From: Paenibacillus puerhi
GTDB lineage: Bacteria; Bacillota; Bacilli; Paenibacillales; NBRC-103111
NCBI RefSeq assembly: GCF_009846885.1
Contig: NZ_WUWM01000003.1
Coordinates: forward strand, 207,370 to 271,369
Length of the DNA: 64,000 nucleotides
Reading direction: 5' to 3'
Position numbers and translations under genes: made by a program. Position 1 is the first letter of the stretch, and every line of letters starts with the position of its first letter. The notes under the pieces are model-generated. The model did not search any database, had not been told where the DNA came from, and worked only from the letters and a program-made list of their open reading frames with translations. Of this stretch, positions 35,621 through 44,699 are shown piece after piece.

Positions 35621-37201
35621 TCAGACCGGCTCGACCCGGAACCAGTCCACATCGGCCCAGCCTTCTGCAGCGTCTCCGCTTGGACGGATACAGAACAGGC
35701 CGAGCTTGGCCCCTACCCAGCCCCCCGGCAACGCGGAGAAGCTTTGTCCGATCGGCGTGTAGCCTTCTCCGCCGAGGCTGTAAGAGAAGGTGCATTCGGC
35801 TTCAGGCACTACCGTAACCCTCAGATACACAGCCGTCGTGCCTTCCGGCAAGCTGATTGCCTCGGCAATACGCTCCGTGGCGGCTTCTTTGCTGCCCTTG
35901 CCTTCTGCCCAGACAAGCCGCGGCCCGCTCCCGGTGCTTTCCAAAGCCACATACCGGTACTCGTATCCGAACACCGTCAGACCTGCGCTTATGCCAGGCG
36001 TAGCCGACTGCAAGGCAAGCTTGACCGTAGCGGTCAACGCCGGCGCAGGCAGCTTCTGACACAGCACATTGGGCGCATAGTGCAGGGCGTCGGCTCCTGC
36101 AGGAAGCGGCTGGGCATACAGTCGGAGCTGTCCCGGCGAGTCGGTCAGGGAGTACCACTCCTGCCGCCAGTTGGCCTGCCACTGCCACTGCAAACCTAGC
36201 TGAGCGTCCTCGAACTCGTCGCTCGTCTCGATGATAGCAATCGGCCATTCCTTGCCTACATTGGGCTTTTTATGCTCCAGTACGGGCTCTCCGATCCCAT
36301 CCCCGTTCGTATCGATCCCCATCACCGGCCAGTCGTTCTCCCAGCCCATCGGCTGCAGATGTACGATCCGGCCATACGCTTCGCGGTCCTGGAAATGAAT
36401 AAACCACGACTCGCCCGACTCCAGCTCGACATAGCCGCCCTGGTGCGGCCCGTTCACATCGCTATCGCCCTGATGCAGCACAATTTTATCCTCATAGGGC
36501 CCATACAGGCTGGTCGAGCGCAGAATGGTCTGCCAGCCGATCGGCACCCCGCCTGCAGGCGCAAAGATATAGTAATAGCCATTGCGCTTGTACAGCTTGG
36601 GACCTTCCATCGTAGGGTGATGTTCTTCCCCGTCGTACACGATAACGCCCTCGTCGAGCAGCGCGGTACCGTCGGGCTTCATCCTGCACATCTTAAGCTT
36701 ATGCTTGATCCCGGCACGGCTTCGGGCGAAGGCATGGACCAGATAGGCATTGCCGTCCTCATCCCAGAACGGGCACGGATCGATCCAGCCTTTCACTTCC
36801 TTGACCAAGTGCAGCGGCGTCCAAGGGCCCGCCGGATCTTCCGCAGTGGTCATATAAATCCCTTCGTCCGGCGTGCTGAAAAATATCCACAGCTTGCCGT
36901 CGTGATAGCGGATACTCGGCGCCCATACGCCGTCGCCATGGCGAACATGCTCATAACCGCCGGGAAGCCGATCGACAGCGTAGGTCAGCAAGCTCCAATT
37001 CACCAAATCTTTTGAATGCAGAATCGGCAAGCCCGGCGAGCTGTTGAAGCTGGATGCCGTCATGTAGAAATCGTCCCCGACCCGAACGACATCAGGATCC
37101 GAGTAATCCGCGTACAAGATCGGATTCTTGTATTTCCCGTTGCCCAGATCGGCCTGCCAGACCGGCTTCTCCTGACCTGACCTTTGTTTGGATGTTTGCA
37201 T
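35621..37201 (-). CDS. GH43 family beta-xylosidase/arabinofuranosidase
   Basis: About 526 residues: a five-bladed propeller GH43 domain (about 25-320) and a C-terminal concanavalin-like beta-sandwich (about 330-526). The catalytic base Asp is in YADYSDPDVVRVG, the pKa-setting Asp in KGWIDPCPFWDEDG and the acid Glu in PTMEGPKLYKR. No signal peptide, so it probably acts on imported oligosaccharides, removing xylose or arabinose. The start ATG 37201 follows AAGGGGGAA. It lies 58 bases after the GH28 gene in the same direction. Confidence 0.92.
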   Translation of the reverse strand: MQTSKQRSGQEKPVWQADLGNGKYKNPILYADYSDPDVVRVGDDFYMTASSFNSSPGLPILHSKDLVNWSLLTYAVDRLPGGYEHVRHGDGVWAPSIRYHDGKLWIFFSTPDEGIYMTTAEDPAGPWTPLHLVKEVKGWIDPCPFWDEDGNAYLVHAFARSRAGIKHKLKMCRMKPDGTALLDEGVIVYDGEEHHPTMEGPKLYKRNGYYYIFAPAGGVPIGWQTILRSTSLYGPYEDKIVLHQGDSDVNGPHQGGYVELESGESWFIHFQDREAYGRIVHLQPMGWENDWPVMGIDTNGDGIGEPVLEHKKPNVGKEWPIAIIETSDEFEDAQLGLQWQWQANWRQEWYSLTDSPGQLRLYAQPLPAGADALHYAPNVLCQKLPAPALTATVKLALQSATPGISAGLTVFGYEYRYVALESTGSGPRLVWAEGKGSKEAATERIAEAISLPEGTTAVYLRVTVVPEAECTFSYSLGGEGYTPIGQSFSALPGGWVGAKLGLFCIRPSGDAAEGWADVDWFRVEPV

Positions 37202-37259
37202 GCTTATTTCCCCCTTAGTTGATATTCCTCTCACAAAGTCAAGCAGCCTGACCTCGCCT

Positions 37260-38852
37260 CTACAGGATGCGTACCTTATCCTCCGACACTTCCTGCCCCC
37301 GAGTCACCCCGCGTAAGCCCGCTTCCGTTCTGATCTGCGAGCACTCGATCTGTTCCGAACGGCTGCCCGTTACGGCCAGCATAACCGACTCCTCCGTTGC
37401 GGTTGTGCCCGCAAGTCCCGTCAAAACCACCTGCTGGCTTTGATGCAATCGGACAAGAGGCCCCTGCATCACCTGCAAGGTCAGCTCCTCCAGCCGCAGC
37501 TTCCTGACATTGTGGCAGATCACGCCATGCTCGAACGATCCCCGAAGTCCGCGGATCGTAACGGCCTCCAGAGGCATTTCCGCCAAGCCGTTCACAATCA
37601 GAGCTTTGTTCGCCCCCGAGCAATCCACGTTGCTTATCTCGATACTCCGGAAAACCGGCGTTTCCTCCGTAACCGGAAAAGCCTGCTCCTGTGCCGTACC
37701 CGATCCCTCTACTCCCTCGTAGAACAAGTGGAAGGAGATCGCTTCGCCTACGATATCCACCATGCGGACGGACTCGATCTCGATATGCTCGACGATGCCG
37801 CCGCGTCCGCGCGCGCTCTTGAAGCGGAGTCCGATATCGGTGCCTATGAACGTGCAGTCCGACACCTGGATATGGCGCACCCCGCCCGACATTTCGCTGC
37901 CAATGACGAAGCCGCCGTGACCATGGTACACGCAGCATCCGCGGATAGTTACGTATTCGCATGGCATAGCGAGCGCACGACCCGCAGCGTCCTTGCCCGA
38001 TTTCAGGCAGATCGCGTCATCGCCCACATCAAAGGTGCAATCCTCCACCAGCACATAGCGGCATGACTCTACGTCCAGGCCGTCTCCATTTTGCGCGAAC
38101 CACGGATTGCGTACATTCACCCGCCGGACGGTAACATGCTCGCAGCCCCATGGATGCAGGTTCCAGGCCGCCGAGTTTTGAAAGGTCGGTCCCTCCAGCA
38201 GTATGCGCTTGCAGCGGCGGAAGCTCAGCAGATTCGGCCGCAGATAAGCACGGGCCGCTTCATAGGCTTCCGGCGACGTGTTGCCCGCCTTCTTCAGATC
38301 GGCGACAAGTGCAGCGCCTTGCATGGCCTCGTCCGACGGCCACCAGATCCCCGCATCCCGGTCCACCACGCCTCCTGAGCGAACGAGCTTGCCCCACTGG
38401 ATATCCGTCATCTTGAACCGTTTCACCGGCCGCCAGGCTTGCCCGCCTCCGTCGAAAATCCCCTGCCCCGTAATCGCGATATGTTCCGCGTTCTCCGCAT
38501 CCAGCGGAGACTGGCAGCGGATCGACGGCTCGCCTTCGAAGGTGGAGACGATGACAGGGTAATCCTCGAATCTCTCGCTAAACAGAATCGTAGCGCCCGC
38601 TTCCGCATGCAGCTCCAGCCGGCTTACGAGCTTGAGCGGCCCAGTCTTCCACAAGCCGGGGGGAATGACCAAGCGGCCTCCCCCCTGCTCGTCCAATGCC
38701 TGGATCGCGCGGCGGAAGGCTTCGGAATTATCCGTCAAGCCATCTCCCTTGCCGCCGAAATCGCTCAGCCGCACCTCGCGCGCCGGGATCTCCGGCAGCA
38801 GTACTTCCGGCATGCCCCGTTTCTTCTCAGTCGAAGCTTCATTTTGCGTCAT
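37260..38852 (-). CDS. GH28 polygalacturonase-like hydrolase
   Basis: 530 residues, right-handed beta-helix of the GH28 pectinase family. The catalytic motifs appear in order: NGDGLD (NTD type), GDDAICLKSGKD (DD), GHGGFVIGSE (GHG) and RFKSARGRGG (RxK). It hydrolyses galacturonic acid links in pectin or its fragments. No signal peptide, suggesting an exo-acting cytoplasmic enzyme. A -10-like TATAAT lies about 45 bases upstream. With GH43 and the esterase it forms a pectin side-chain and backbone set. Confidence 0.92.
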   Translation of the reverse strand: MTQNEASTEKKRGMPEVLLPEIPAREVRLSDFGGKGDGLTDNSEAFRRAIQALDEQGGGRLVIPPGLWKTGPLKLVSRLELHAEAGATILFSERFEDYPVIVSTFEGEPSIRCQSPLDAENAEHIAITGQGIFDGGGQAWRPVKRFKMTDIQWGKLVRSGGVVDRDAGIWWPSDEAMQGAALVADLKKAGNTSPEAYEAARAYLRPNLLSFRRCKRILLEGPTFQNSAAWNLHPWGCEHVTVRRVNVRNPWFAQNGDGLDVESCRYVLVEDCTFDVGDDAICLKSGKDAAGRALAMPCEYVTIRGCCVYHGHGGFVIGSEMSGGVRHIQVSDCTFIGTDIGLRFKSARGRGGIVEHIEIESVRMVDIVGEAISFHLFYEGVEGSGTAQEQAFPVTEETPVFRSIEISNVDCSGANKALIVNGLAEMPLEAVTIRGLRGSFEHGVICHNVRKLRLEELTLQVMQGPLVRLHQSQQVVLTGLAGTTATEESVMLAVTGSRSEQIECSQIRTEAGLRGVTRGQEVSEDKVRIL

Positions 38853-39005
38853 CCCATGCTCTCCTTCCAGTTCTCTAGCTGCTAAGTATGCCTCCCATTA
38901 TATAGCATGTATGATCTCATTATCTTGCAAGATTGTTGCCCGAATCTATACTTATTCTACATATTTGTCATTTAGGAGACCTTGTTGAAGCGCTCCGGCA
39001 TCTGC

Positions 39006-40100
39006 TCAAGACATATTCCGGAACGAGTAGGGTTCTTTTCTCAGCTTGTCCCGATACTGCCCCGGCGTTAAACCCGTCCACCTTTTGAATGCATTCTGAA
39101 AGGAACTCGGCTCTGAAAAATGCAGAACATAGGCAATCTCCCCGACAGAATATTCCGGTTTCCTCAAGTAACCCATCGCTAGTTCTTTGCGGAACGCTGC
39201 TGACAGTTCTTGATAGGAAGTGTTCTCTTCCTTCAATCTATTCTGCAAGGTCCGGGTGCTTGTTCCGAAAAATTCAGCCGTTTGCTGCACAGTGGGGAAA
39301 AAGGACGGAAAGCTTGCCTTCATCCATTGCATAACTTGGTCCGACAAGCTGCTGGTCCGGGTCAGCTCATCCCTGGTTTCCTTCGCTATGGACTCGAATA
39401 CAGCAAGCAGTTTGGGATCGGAATACAGGACGGGGTAGTCCAACACGCCCTTGCTCATGCTCAGAGCCGCTTCATCCCCGCCGAACCTAGGCATTCTCCC
39501 GAAGACGGACAAGTAGGGAGCTGTGTCTTTGGGCTCGTCATGAGCAAAGCGAAGGTCTGTCAGCGGCGCCAGCTTGTTGCTGAGCCTGCCGATCAAGCGA
39601 TACAGCGAGCTGGCCATGTCCTCCACACAATGGCGCGACATATGCCTGTCCCCGGCCTGTTGCAGGAATAACCGGATCGTGACCTCGTCCCCTCGCACTA
39701 CCCAGTCCAGATTAAAGCCGCTGCACAGGATCATATTGTATCTCTGGTAAGCCGCCAAGGCGTCGGCAACTGTTCTGGAATGCATCATGACGTACCCGAG
39801 AACCCCCATATCGGCGAACTCCATAATCTGCCCCTGATGCAAGCCAAAATGCTCGTCTTGCGTGTACTCCGCAGCTGCGATCATCAAGCGCTCCAATTCT
39901 TCCCCGGCAATGCGGGCCTCTACATCTTGCAAAAGACGGGCGTCAAACGAGGCATAGCGGCAAAACTGCTCCGTATCATACCCTTTATGTACAATGGTCT
40001 TCATGACAGGATAGACCATGGAGATCGCGATTCCTTGAGTGTTCAGGCTTACTCCTCCTTTGCGCAAATCAACAATGGGACTGCGCGATTGATCATTCAC
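39006..40100 (-). CDS. AraC family regulator with AraC-type ligand-binding domain
   Basis: Up to 364 residues. The N-terminal 200 residues match the sensing domain of OruR/GadX-like regulators; a C-terminal AraC DNA-binding domain covers about 265-350 (TAEFFGTSTRTLQNRLKEE and IAYVLHFSEPSSFQNAFKRW). The ATG at 40100 lacks a good ribosome site, while AAAGGAGGAG sits five bases before an in-frame CTG at 40046, so the true start may be CTG. It is divergent from a flavodoxin-fold oxidoreductase, which it may control; it could instead act on the GH28 side. Confidence 0.85.
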   Translation of the reverse strand: MNDQSRSPIVDLRKGGVSLNTQGIAISMVYPVMKTIVHKGYDTEQFCRYASFDARLLQDVEARIAGEELERLMIAAAEYTQDEHFGLHQGQIMEFADMGVLGYVMMHSRTVADALAAYQRYNMILCSGFNLDWVVRGDEVTIRLFLQQAGDRHMSRHCVEDMASSLYRLIGRLSNKLAPLTDLRFAHDEPKDTAPYLSVFGRMPRFGGDEAALSMSKGVLDYPVLYSDPKLLAVFESIAKETRDELTRTSSLSDQVMQWMKASFPSFFPTVQQTAEFFGTSTRTLQNRLKEENTSYQELSAAFRKELAMGYLRKPEYSVGEIAYVLHFSEPSSFQNAFKRWTGLTPGQYRDKLRKEPYSFRNMS

Positions 40101-40192
40101 TTTCGCAGGCTATCGTTCTATGCTAGTTGTAGCCTAACACCACCAATATATCACAAAAATCAAAGCGCTTAATTCATAAGGAGGAGAATGAC

Positions 40193-40774
40193 ATGAGTTC
40201 CCGTATTCTCGTAATCATCGGTCATCCCGATTCACAAAGCTACTGCTCGGCCTTGGCTCGCGCCTACATCGAAGGCGCCTCGGGGAGCGGCGCCCAAATC
40301 CGGGAGATAGACCTTAGCAAGCTCACCTTCGACCAGAACCTCCGATACGGATACCGCCAAAGAACGGAGCTGGAGGAAGAGCTGAAAGAGGCGCAGGCCC
40401 TGATCAAGTGGGCCGATCATCTGGTATTTGTGTATCCGACCTGGTGGGGCACGATGCCGGCCATCCTCAAAGGGTTTTTCGACCGCGTCTTTTTACCCGG
40501 CTTCGCTTTCAAATATCGCGAGCATTCATCGCTCTGGGATAAGCTCTTGAGCGGCAAATCCGCTCGCCTGATCGTCACATCGGACACCCCTTCCTGGTAT
40601 AACCGATGGATATACAAGCAGGCCGGGCATCAGGTGATGAAACGAAATATATTGAAATTTTGCGGAATCGCGCCCATTCGCGTTACGGAGATCGGCCCCG
40701 TCAGGCCGTCATCGGATGTGCTCCGTGCCAAGTGGCTGGACCACGCGAGACGGCTCGGGTCCAAGTTAGCCTAA
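40193..40774 (+). CDS. NAD(P)H-dependent oxidoreductase (flavodoxin-like fold)
   Basis: 193 residues of the NQO1/KefF/MdaB-type flavodoxin-2 family: IIGHPDSQSYCSALARAYIEG binds the flavin phosphate and VFVYPTWWGTMPAILKGFFDR is the family signature. It probably reduces quinones or other electrophiles with NAD(P)H. The start follows GGAGGAGAATGAC. A palindrome-like AAGCGCTT stands about 20 bases before the ribosome site. Confidence 0.88.
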   Translation: MSSRILVIIGHPDSQSYCSALARAYIEGASGSGAQIREIDLSKLTFDQNLRYGYRQRTELEEELKEAQALIKWADHLVFVYPTWWGTMPAILKGFFDRVFLPGFAFKYREHSSLWDKLLSGKSARLIVTSDTPSWYNRWIYKQAGHQVMKRNILKFCGIAPIRVTEIGPVRPSSDVLRAKWLDHARRLGSKLA

Positions 40775-41043
40775 TGCGAGAGGGTCGTTAGGGAAACCTT
40801 GTGGGGGAATCTTACGCTACCGGGAGTGATTATCCGGTTGAATGACTCGGTTGGATTCCTTGATCGGATTAACCCGGTTGGACATTGCTGTCTTGTCTCC
40901 ATACAGGTATACTTGCATCATAAAGTCGGTCGTGAAGCACATGCCGCTTTGAACCTTAACTCCATTGTAAAAGATGGTGTTGGGGATCAAAGCGGCTTTT
41001 GTGTTTCAGCGCATCTACTAACAAACAAGGAGAGGGTGTACGT

Positions 41044-41691
41044 ATGGTGCGGTTTCAACAACAATACGAGGAATGGATTCATGCTCAGATCTCGAATGAA
41101 CGAAGCCCCAGAAGGCGCGAGTTGCTTGAGAATGGACTCGGCCATGGAACGATAGAATTTCTTCGTTCGGTATGGTTTCCCGCTGTAGGAAATTTCGATC
41201 ATCTATTTCCCGAGTGGGAAGTGCGGGATTTCAACAATGGCTACCGCTATCTGGACCTTGCCTATATGCCAGGCGGGGCAAAGGGCGGTATCGAAATTCA
41301 GGGATATGGGTCTCACGCCAGAGACCTGGATGTAAAGCGGTTTAAAGATTTGTGCATGAGGCATTGTTTGCTTTCCCTCGACGGTTGGATTTTCCTTCCT
41401 ATTGCCTATCTCTCTATTAAAGATGAGCCGAAGCAATGCCAGCAACTCGTTCTCTCCTTTATTGGGAAATTCTTAACCACGGATGTGTCTTCGCAGCTGT
41501 CATGGTTAGAGGCTGAGGCTTTGCGTTTTGCACGGCGTTTATTGCGGCCCTTTCCACCCATGGAGCTTGCCCGGCACCTTAGGATCACGGACCGGCATGC
41601 CCGGCGAGTCTTGCATCATTTGGTGGAGCAGCAATTGTTATTCGTGACGAGCGGAAATGTGCGGTATCGCTTGTACCAGTTGAGACTGTAA
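41044..41691 (+). CDS. Vsr/DUF559-like protein with C-terminal winged helix
   Basis: 215 residues. The middle reads YRYLDLAYMPGGAKGGIEIQG followed by YGSHARD, which is the layout of Vsr/DUF559-type PD-(D/E)XK folds (Asp, then Glu-x-Gln on the next strand, then a His). GWIFLPIAYLSI gives the last strand. Residues about 165-215 look like a winged helix-turn-helix (LARHLRITDRHARRVLHHLVEQQLL). It may be a DNA-binding regulator on a nuclease-derived fold or an active nuclease. ATG 41044 follows AAGGAGAGGG; frames starting at 40999 lack a site. Confidence 0.6.
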   Translation: MVRFQQQYEEWIHAQISNERSPRRRELLENGLGHGTIEFLRSVWFPAVGNFDHLFPEWEVRDFNNGYRYLDLAYMPGGAKGGIEIQGYGSHARDLDVKRFKDLCMRHCLLSLDGWIFLPIAYLSIKDEPKQCQQLVLSFIGKFLTTDVSSQLSWLEAEALRFARRLLRPFPPMELARHLRITDRHARRVLHHLVEQQLLFVTSGNVRYRLYQLRL

Positions 41692-41814
41692 GTTGACAAC
41701 GGATACAGCTACGGACTCCCTGTTATTTGCTGGAGTGATCTCGATCGTCACCGGGAATTCCTTCAGCATGCCTGCGTAGTGAAGGAACAGGAGTGGAGAA
41801 GGAGCGGGTGGGCG

Positions 41815-41900
41815 GAGTACGGAGCAATCTATATAGCGTGCTGGAGCAACTATTTAGCGAAAGTACCGGATCGACTATATAGCCAGAGTACTGGAGAGAT
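41815..41900 (+). repeat. Three degenerate direct repeats of about 28 bases
   Basis: Each unit resembles GTAC-GGAGCAACTATATAGC with small changes, starting near 41817, 41839 and 41872; a fourth is cut short at about 41890. Confidence 0.65.
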
Positions 41901-42097
41901 CTAATGGACTTCAGAGCCGCTATAAGCCCCTCCTCCGCCCTTTTTGCGGAGTTGCGGACTGAGGAGCCGTTAATCAGGCCATGATCGTACTCACCAGACG
42001 ATTTATGTGCCCATAGCAGCATCCAGGTCCGTAAACTGGTGGATTCGGGGATTCTGGGCACTATAACGACTCTGGGGTCCGTCCCGTGACCGTTGTG

Positions 42098-42360
42098 AAT
42101 CGCCCTCCGAACCGAACAGCGAATCGCCTTCTGAACCACACTCGCAACCGCACTCTCAACCGCACTCTCAACCCCACTCCCAACCGCATTCCGAATCGCT
42201 TCTGAGTCGCCCCCCGCTGCCTTCCGACCGCCTTCTAAACCCACACTCCCAAACGTACTCCGAACCGCCACCTCCGAACTGCAACCAACCGTATTCCGGA
42301 TCGCTTCCGAACACCCCCGATGCACTCCGACTTCCCTCCGAAACGCCCTCTCCGACAACG
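42098..42360 (+). repeat. Degenerate C-rich short tandem repeats
   Basis: Units such as AACCGCACTCTC recur with drift, best preserved at 42140-42185, and fade into CCGAACCGC-like forms to about 42360. Confidence 0.75.
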
Positions 42361-42471
42361 TTCACCGTTCGTCTCTGCCGGGAGCCTTCCGATTAGCTAT
42401 ACGGAGGGCCTCCGCCCTCTAGGTCATCGCCCGTCAACGGAGATGCTCCCCCGTAATCGCCGGAATAAAGC

Positions 42472-42499
42472 TTTACAAACTAATAAAAACCAATATAAT
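42472..42499 (+). promoter_or_regulatory. Promoter of the TetR gene
   Basis: TTTACA (42472-42477), 16-base spacer, TATAAT (42494-42499). Confidence 0.75.
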
Positions 42500-42506
42500 A
42501 GAGATA

Positions 42507-42524
42507 ATATATCACTTGATATAT
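42507..42524. promoter_or_regulatory. Candidate TetR operator
   Basis: Perfect palindrome ATATATCA-CT-TGATATAT just after the -10, where a self-repressing TetR protein would bind. Confidence 0.7.
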
Positions 42525-42560
42525 ATTATATGATATCCATAATCCATTAAGGAGTGACCA

Positions 42561-43142
42561 ATGGCACCCAAGACAAAGTTTACCAAGGAATCGATCGTTT
42601 CCGCCGCTTTTGAAGTCGCCAGGGAAGAGGGGATCGATCATATCACCATAAGAAAAATTGCCGCGAAGCTAGGGAGCTCGATCGCCCCCATCTATGTCAA
42701 TTTTACCGATGTGGAGGAAGTCAAGCAGGAAGTGCTGACCTACATCCAGCGGCTTTCCCAGCAGATGCTGATGACGGCTTACAGCCCCGATCCGTTCCTC
42801 AATATCGGCATCGCCAGTTTGAAGTTTGCCAGACAGTACCCCGTGCTTTTTAAGGATCTGGTCATGAACACGAACCGATTTGTGAAAGACGTCCAGCAGC
42901 CTCCGGGCAGCCTGATCGACCAGATGAAGCAAGCGCCGGAGCTGGTTGGGTTCACGGACGAGGAGCTCATGGATATTTTTTTCAAAATGCAAGTATTTCA
43001 AATGGGGATATCCGTCATGGATGTCAACGGGCTTCTTCCCGAGGAAGCGGATGAGGAGAAGCTGATCAAGCTTCTGGAAAGCACGGGCAAGGATATCATC
43101 ACAGCCGCGCGTATGCATAAAAACAACAAGTCCATCATCTAA
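42561..43142 (+). CDS. TetR family repressor
   Basis: 193 residues. The first 50 residues are a TetR helix-turn-helix (IVSAAFEVAREEGIDHITIRKIAAKLGSS); the rest is an alpha-helical ligand domain without clear family. AAGGAG precedes the ATG. A palindrome overlapping its own promoter suggests it represses itself and the beta-lactamase-fold gene 18 bases downstream. Confidence 0.88.
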   Translation: MAPKTKFTKESIVSAAFEVAREEGIDHITIRKIAAKLGSSIAPIYVNFTDVEEVKQEVLTYIQRLSQQMLMTAYSPDPFLNIGIASLKFARQYPVLFKDLVMNTNRFVKDVQQPPGSLIDQMKQAPELVGFTDEELMDIFFKMQVFQMGISVMDVNGLLPEEADEEKLIKLLESTGKDIITAARMHKNNKSII

Positions 43143-43160
43143 GCACAGGAAGGTGACTCC

Positions 43161-44249
43161 ATGAAAACCGAACAAGCGCAAGCGTCCATAGAAGCACATT
43201 TCCGCAGACTCGTCCAAAAAAATGCGAACCTGCACAATGCCTACCTGCTGGTTCAATCCGACAAGCTCGGCATCCGGCTGGAGCTTGCCGAGGGCACTAC
43301 CGGCGGCATGCCCGCCCATGCCCGTCAGCCTTATTGTATGGCCAGTGTAAGCAAGCTGTTTACCTCGGTTCTGATCGGCATGCTGTTCGAGCAGGGATTG
43401 CTGTCTTACGAAGATCCTATCTCCAAGTATCTGGACTCGGGCCTGCTAGACCGCCTGCATGTCCACAAAGGAACCGACTATACGCATGACATCCGAATTA
43501 AGCATCTATTGAACCACAAGTCAGGCCTGCCCTGCTTCCTGGAGGATAAGCCCAAGCAGGGTAAATCCATCCTCGACCTCCTGCTGGGCGAACCTTCTCG
43601 TCTCTGGACTCCTCAGGCGATGATCGAATGGTCCAAGGCTCATCTCAAGGCCCATTTCCCTCCCGGCCAAGGGTTTCATTATACGGATACGGGCTACCAT
43701 CTGCTTGGATTGATCATCGAGAACGTAACGGCCCGCCCGTTCCACGAAGCGCTTCATCATTATCTATTCGAACCTCTCGGGATGAAGCATTCCAGTTTTT
43801 TTCGCAAGGAGCCTATAGAGAGAAGCGAATATCCTTTGGCCCATTTGTATGTACGCAATACGAATATTACCGATTACAACAGCTTGAGCCTGCTGTACGC
43901 CGGCGGAGGACTAGTTTCTACCTCTCAGGATATGCACGTCTTCATGAAAGCCTTGGTTCATCACCGGCTCCTTGCAGCTTCTACCATCGAACTCATGAAG
44001 AAGGATTGCGGAAGATTTTTTCCGGGAATTGATTACGGCTACGGTGTTATGATGTTCAAGCATGTGCCCTTGATCATGCCGGCCAAATATCAGGTGTGGG
44101 GAAATGCGGGCTCGACCGGTTCTTTTATGTTTTACCATCCGGCCCTGGATACATACATCATCGGGAGCTTAAATCATTTTCGTTATCATCAAAAAGGAAT
44201 AAGACTTATGCTTCATGTCATTGGACAGCTTCATAAATGTGCGGGCTAA
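43161..44249 (+). CDS. Beta-lactamase-fold serine hydrolase
   Basis: 362 residues of the class C beta-lactamase/esterase superfamily. The nucleophile Ser and Lys are in MASVSKLFTS (SxxK), the Tyr in HYTDTGYHLLG, and a late HxG/KxG-like region is GNAGSTGSF. No signal peptide is visible, so it is more likely an esterase or peptidase than a secreted antibiotic-resistance enzyme. It forms an operon with the TetR gene. Confidence 0.85.
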   Translation: MKTEQAQASIEAHFRRLVQKNANLHNAYLLVQSDKLGIRLELAEGTTGGMPAHARQPYCMASVSKLFTSVLIGMLFEQGLLSYEDPISKYLDSGLLDRLHVHKGTDYTHDIRIKHLLNHKSGLPCFLEDKPKQGKSILDLLLGEPSRLWTPQAMIEWSKAHLKAHFPPGQGFHYTDTGYHLLGLIIENVTARPFHEALHHYLFEPLGMKHSSFFRKEPIERSEYPLAHLYVRNTNITDYNSLSLLYAGGGLVSTSQDMHVFMKALVHHRLLAASTIELMKKDCGRFFPGIDYGYGVMMFKHVPLIMPAKYQVWGNAGSTGSFMFYHPALDTYIIGSLNHFRYHQKGIRLMLHVIGQLHKCAG

Positions 44250-44442
44250 ATTCCCTTGTATAGAGCCGCCGCGCTCCGGTCAAGCTAATAACGATGCACA
44301 GCTTATGCCACCGACCGACGGCTTTCCCTCCAGAAGCTTTAGCAGTTTTCGAAAAAAAATGTTGAAATTTGCGATATGTTATGATAAAGTAAATGAGGTC
44401 GAAAGAGACAAGCATTCTTCCACCGAAGGAAACTTTCACTGA

Positions 44443-44513
44443 AGGTCCGTAGCTCAATGGCAGAGCAACCGGCTCTTAACCGGTAGGTTGTGGGTTCGAC
44501 CCCCACCGGGCCT
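44443..44513 (+). tRNA. tRNA-Lys (anticodon CTT)
   Basis: The cloverleaf can be drawn completely: acceptor AGGTCCG/CGGGCCT with one G-U pair, D arm GCTC/GAGC, anticodon stem ACCGG/CCGGT with loop CTCTTAA (anticodon CTT), and T arm GTGGG-TTCGACC-CCCAC. The 3' CCA is not encoded. A terminator follows. Confidence 0.95.
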
Positions 44514-44521
44514 ATACCTAA

Positions 44522-44551
44522 AACATCCGTGATTTCACGGATGTTTTTTTA
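44522..44551 (+). terminator. Terminator of tRNA-Lys
   Basis: 12-bp perfect stem AAACATCCGTGA with TCACGGATGTTT, two-base loop, followed by T residues. Confidence 0.93.
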
Positions 44552-44699
44552 TGCTCTTCTCCGACTTCAACTCTATCGCCGCCGCTTGATTCTAGGCAGG
44601 ACAAAACACGCTCCTTCCCAGGAACGTGTTCGGCCTCCCAAGGCTCCGCCAAAATAAGAGCTAGAAGGCGCGGCCCGCTTCGCATCATCCGCCGCCTGC

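Larger units (their letters stand above)
41692..42560. other. 870-bp repeat-rich non-coding region
   Basis: There is no convincing gene. It holds three degenerate 28-base direct repeats (41815-41900), a C-rich region of degenerate 12-base units (about 42098-42360), and at the right end the promoter and operator of the TetR gene. An open minus-strand frame crosses it but appears to be a by-product of the repeats. Confidence 0.7.

Noticed and set aside
41723..42358. 211-residue minus-strand reading frame
   Set aside because: Its repetitive SEAIRN-type N-terminal half comes directly from the tandem repeats, there is no ribosome site, and the rest has no protein-like pattern.
42098..42360. CRISPR array
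   Set aside because: The units are only about 12 bases, drift strongly and have no spacers of constant length; no cas gene is present.
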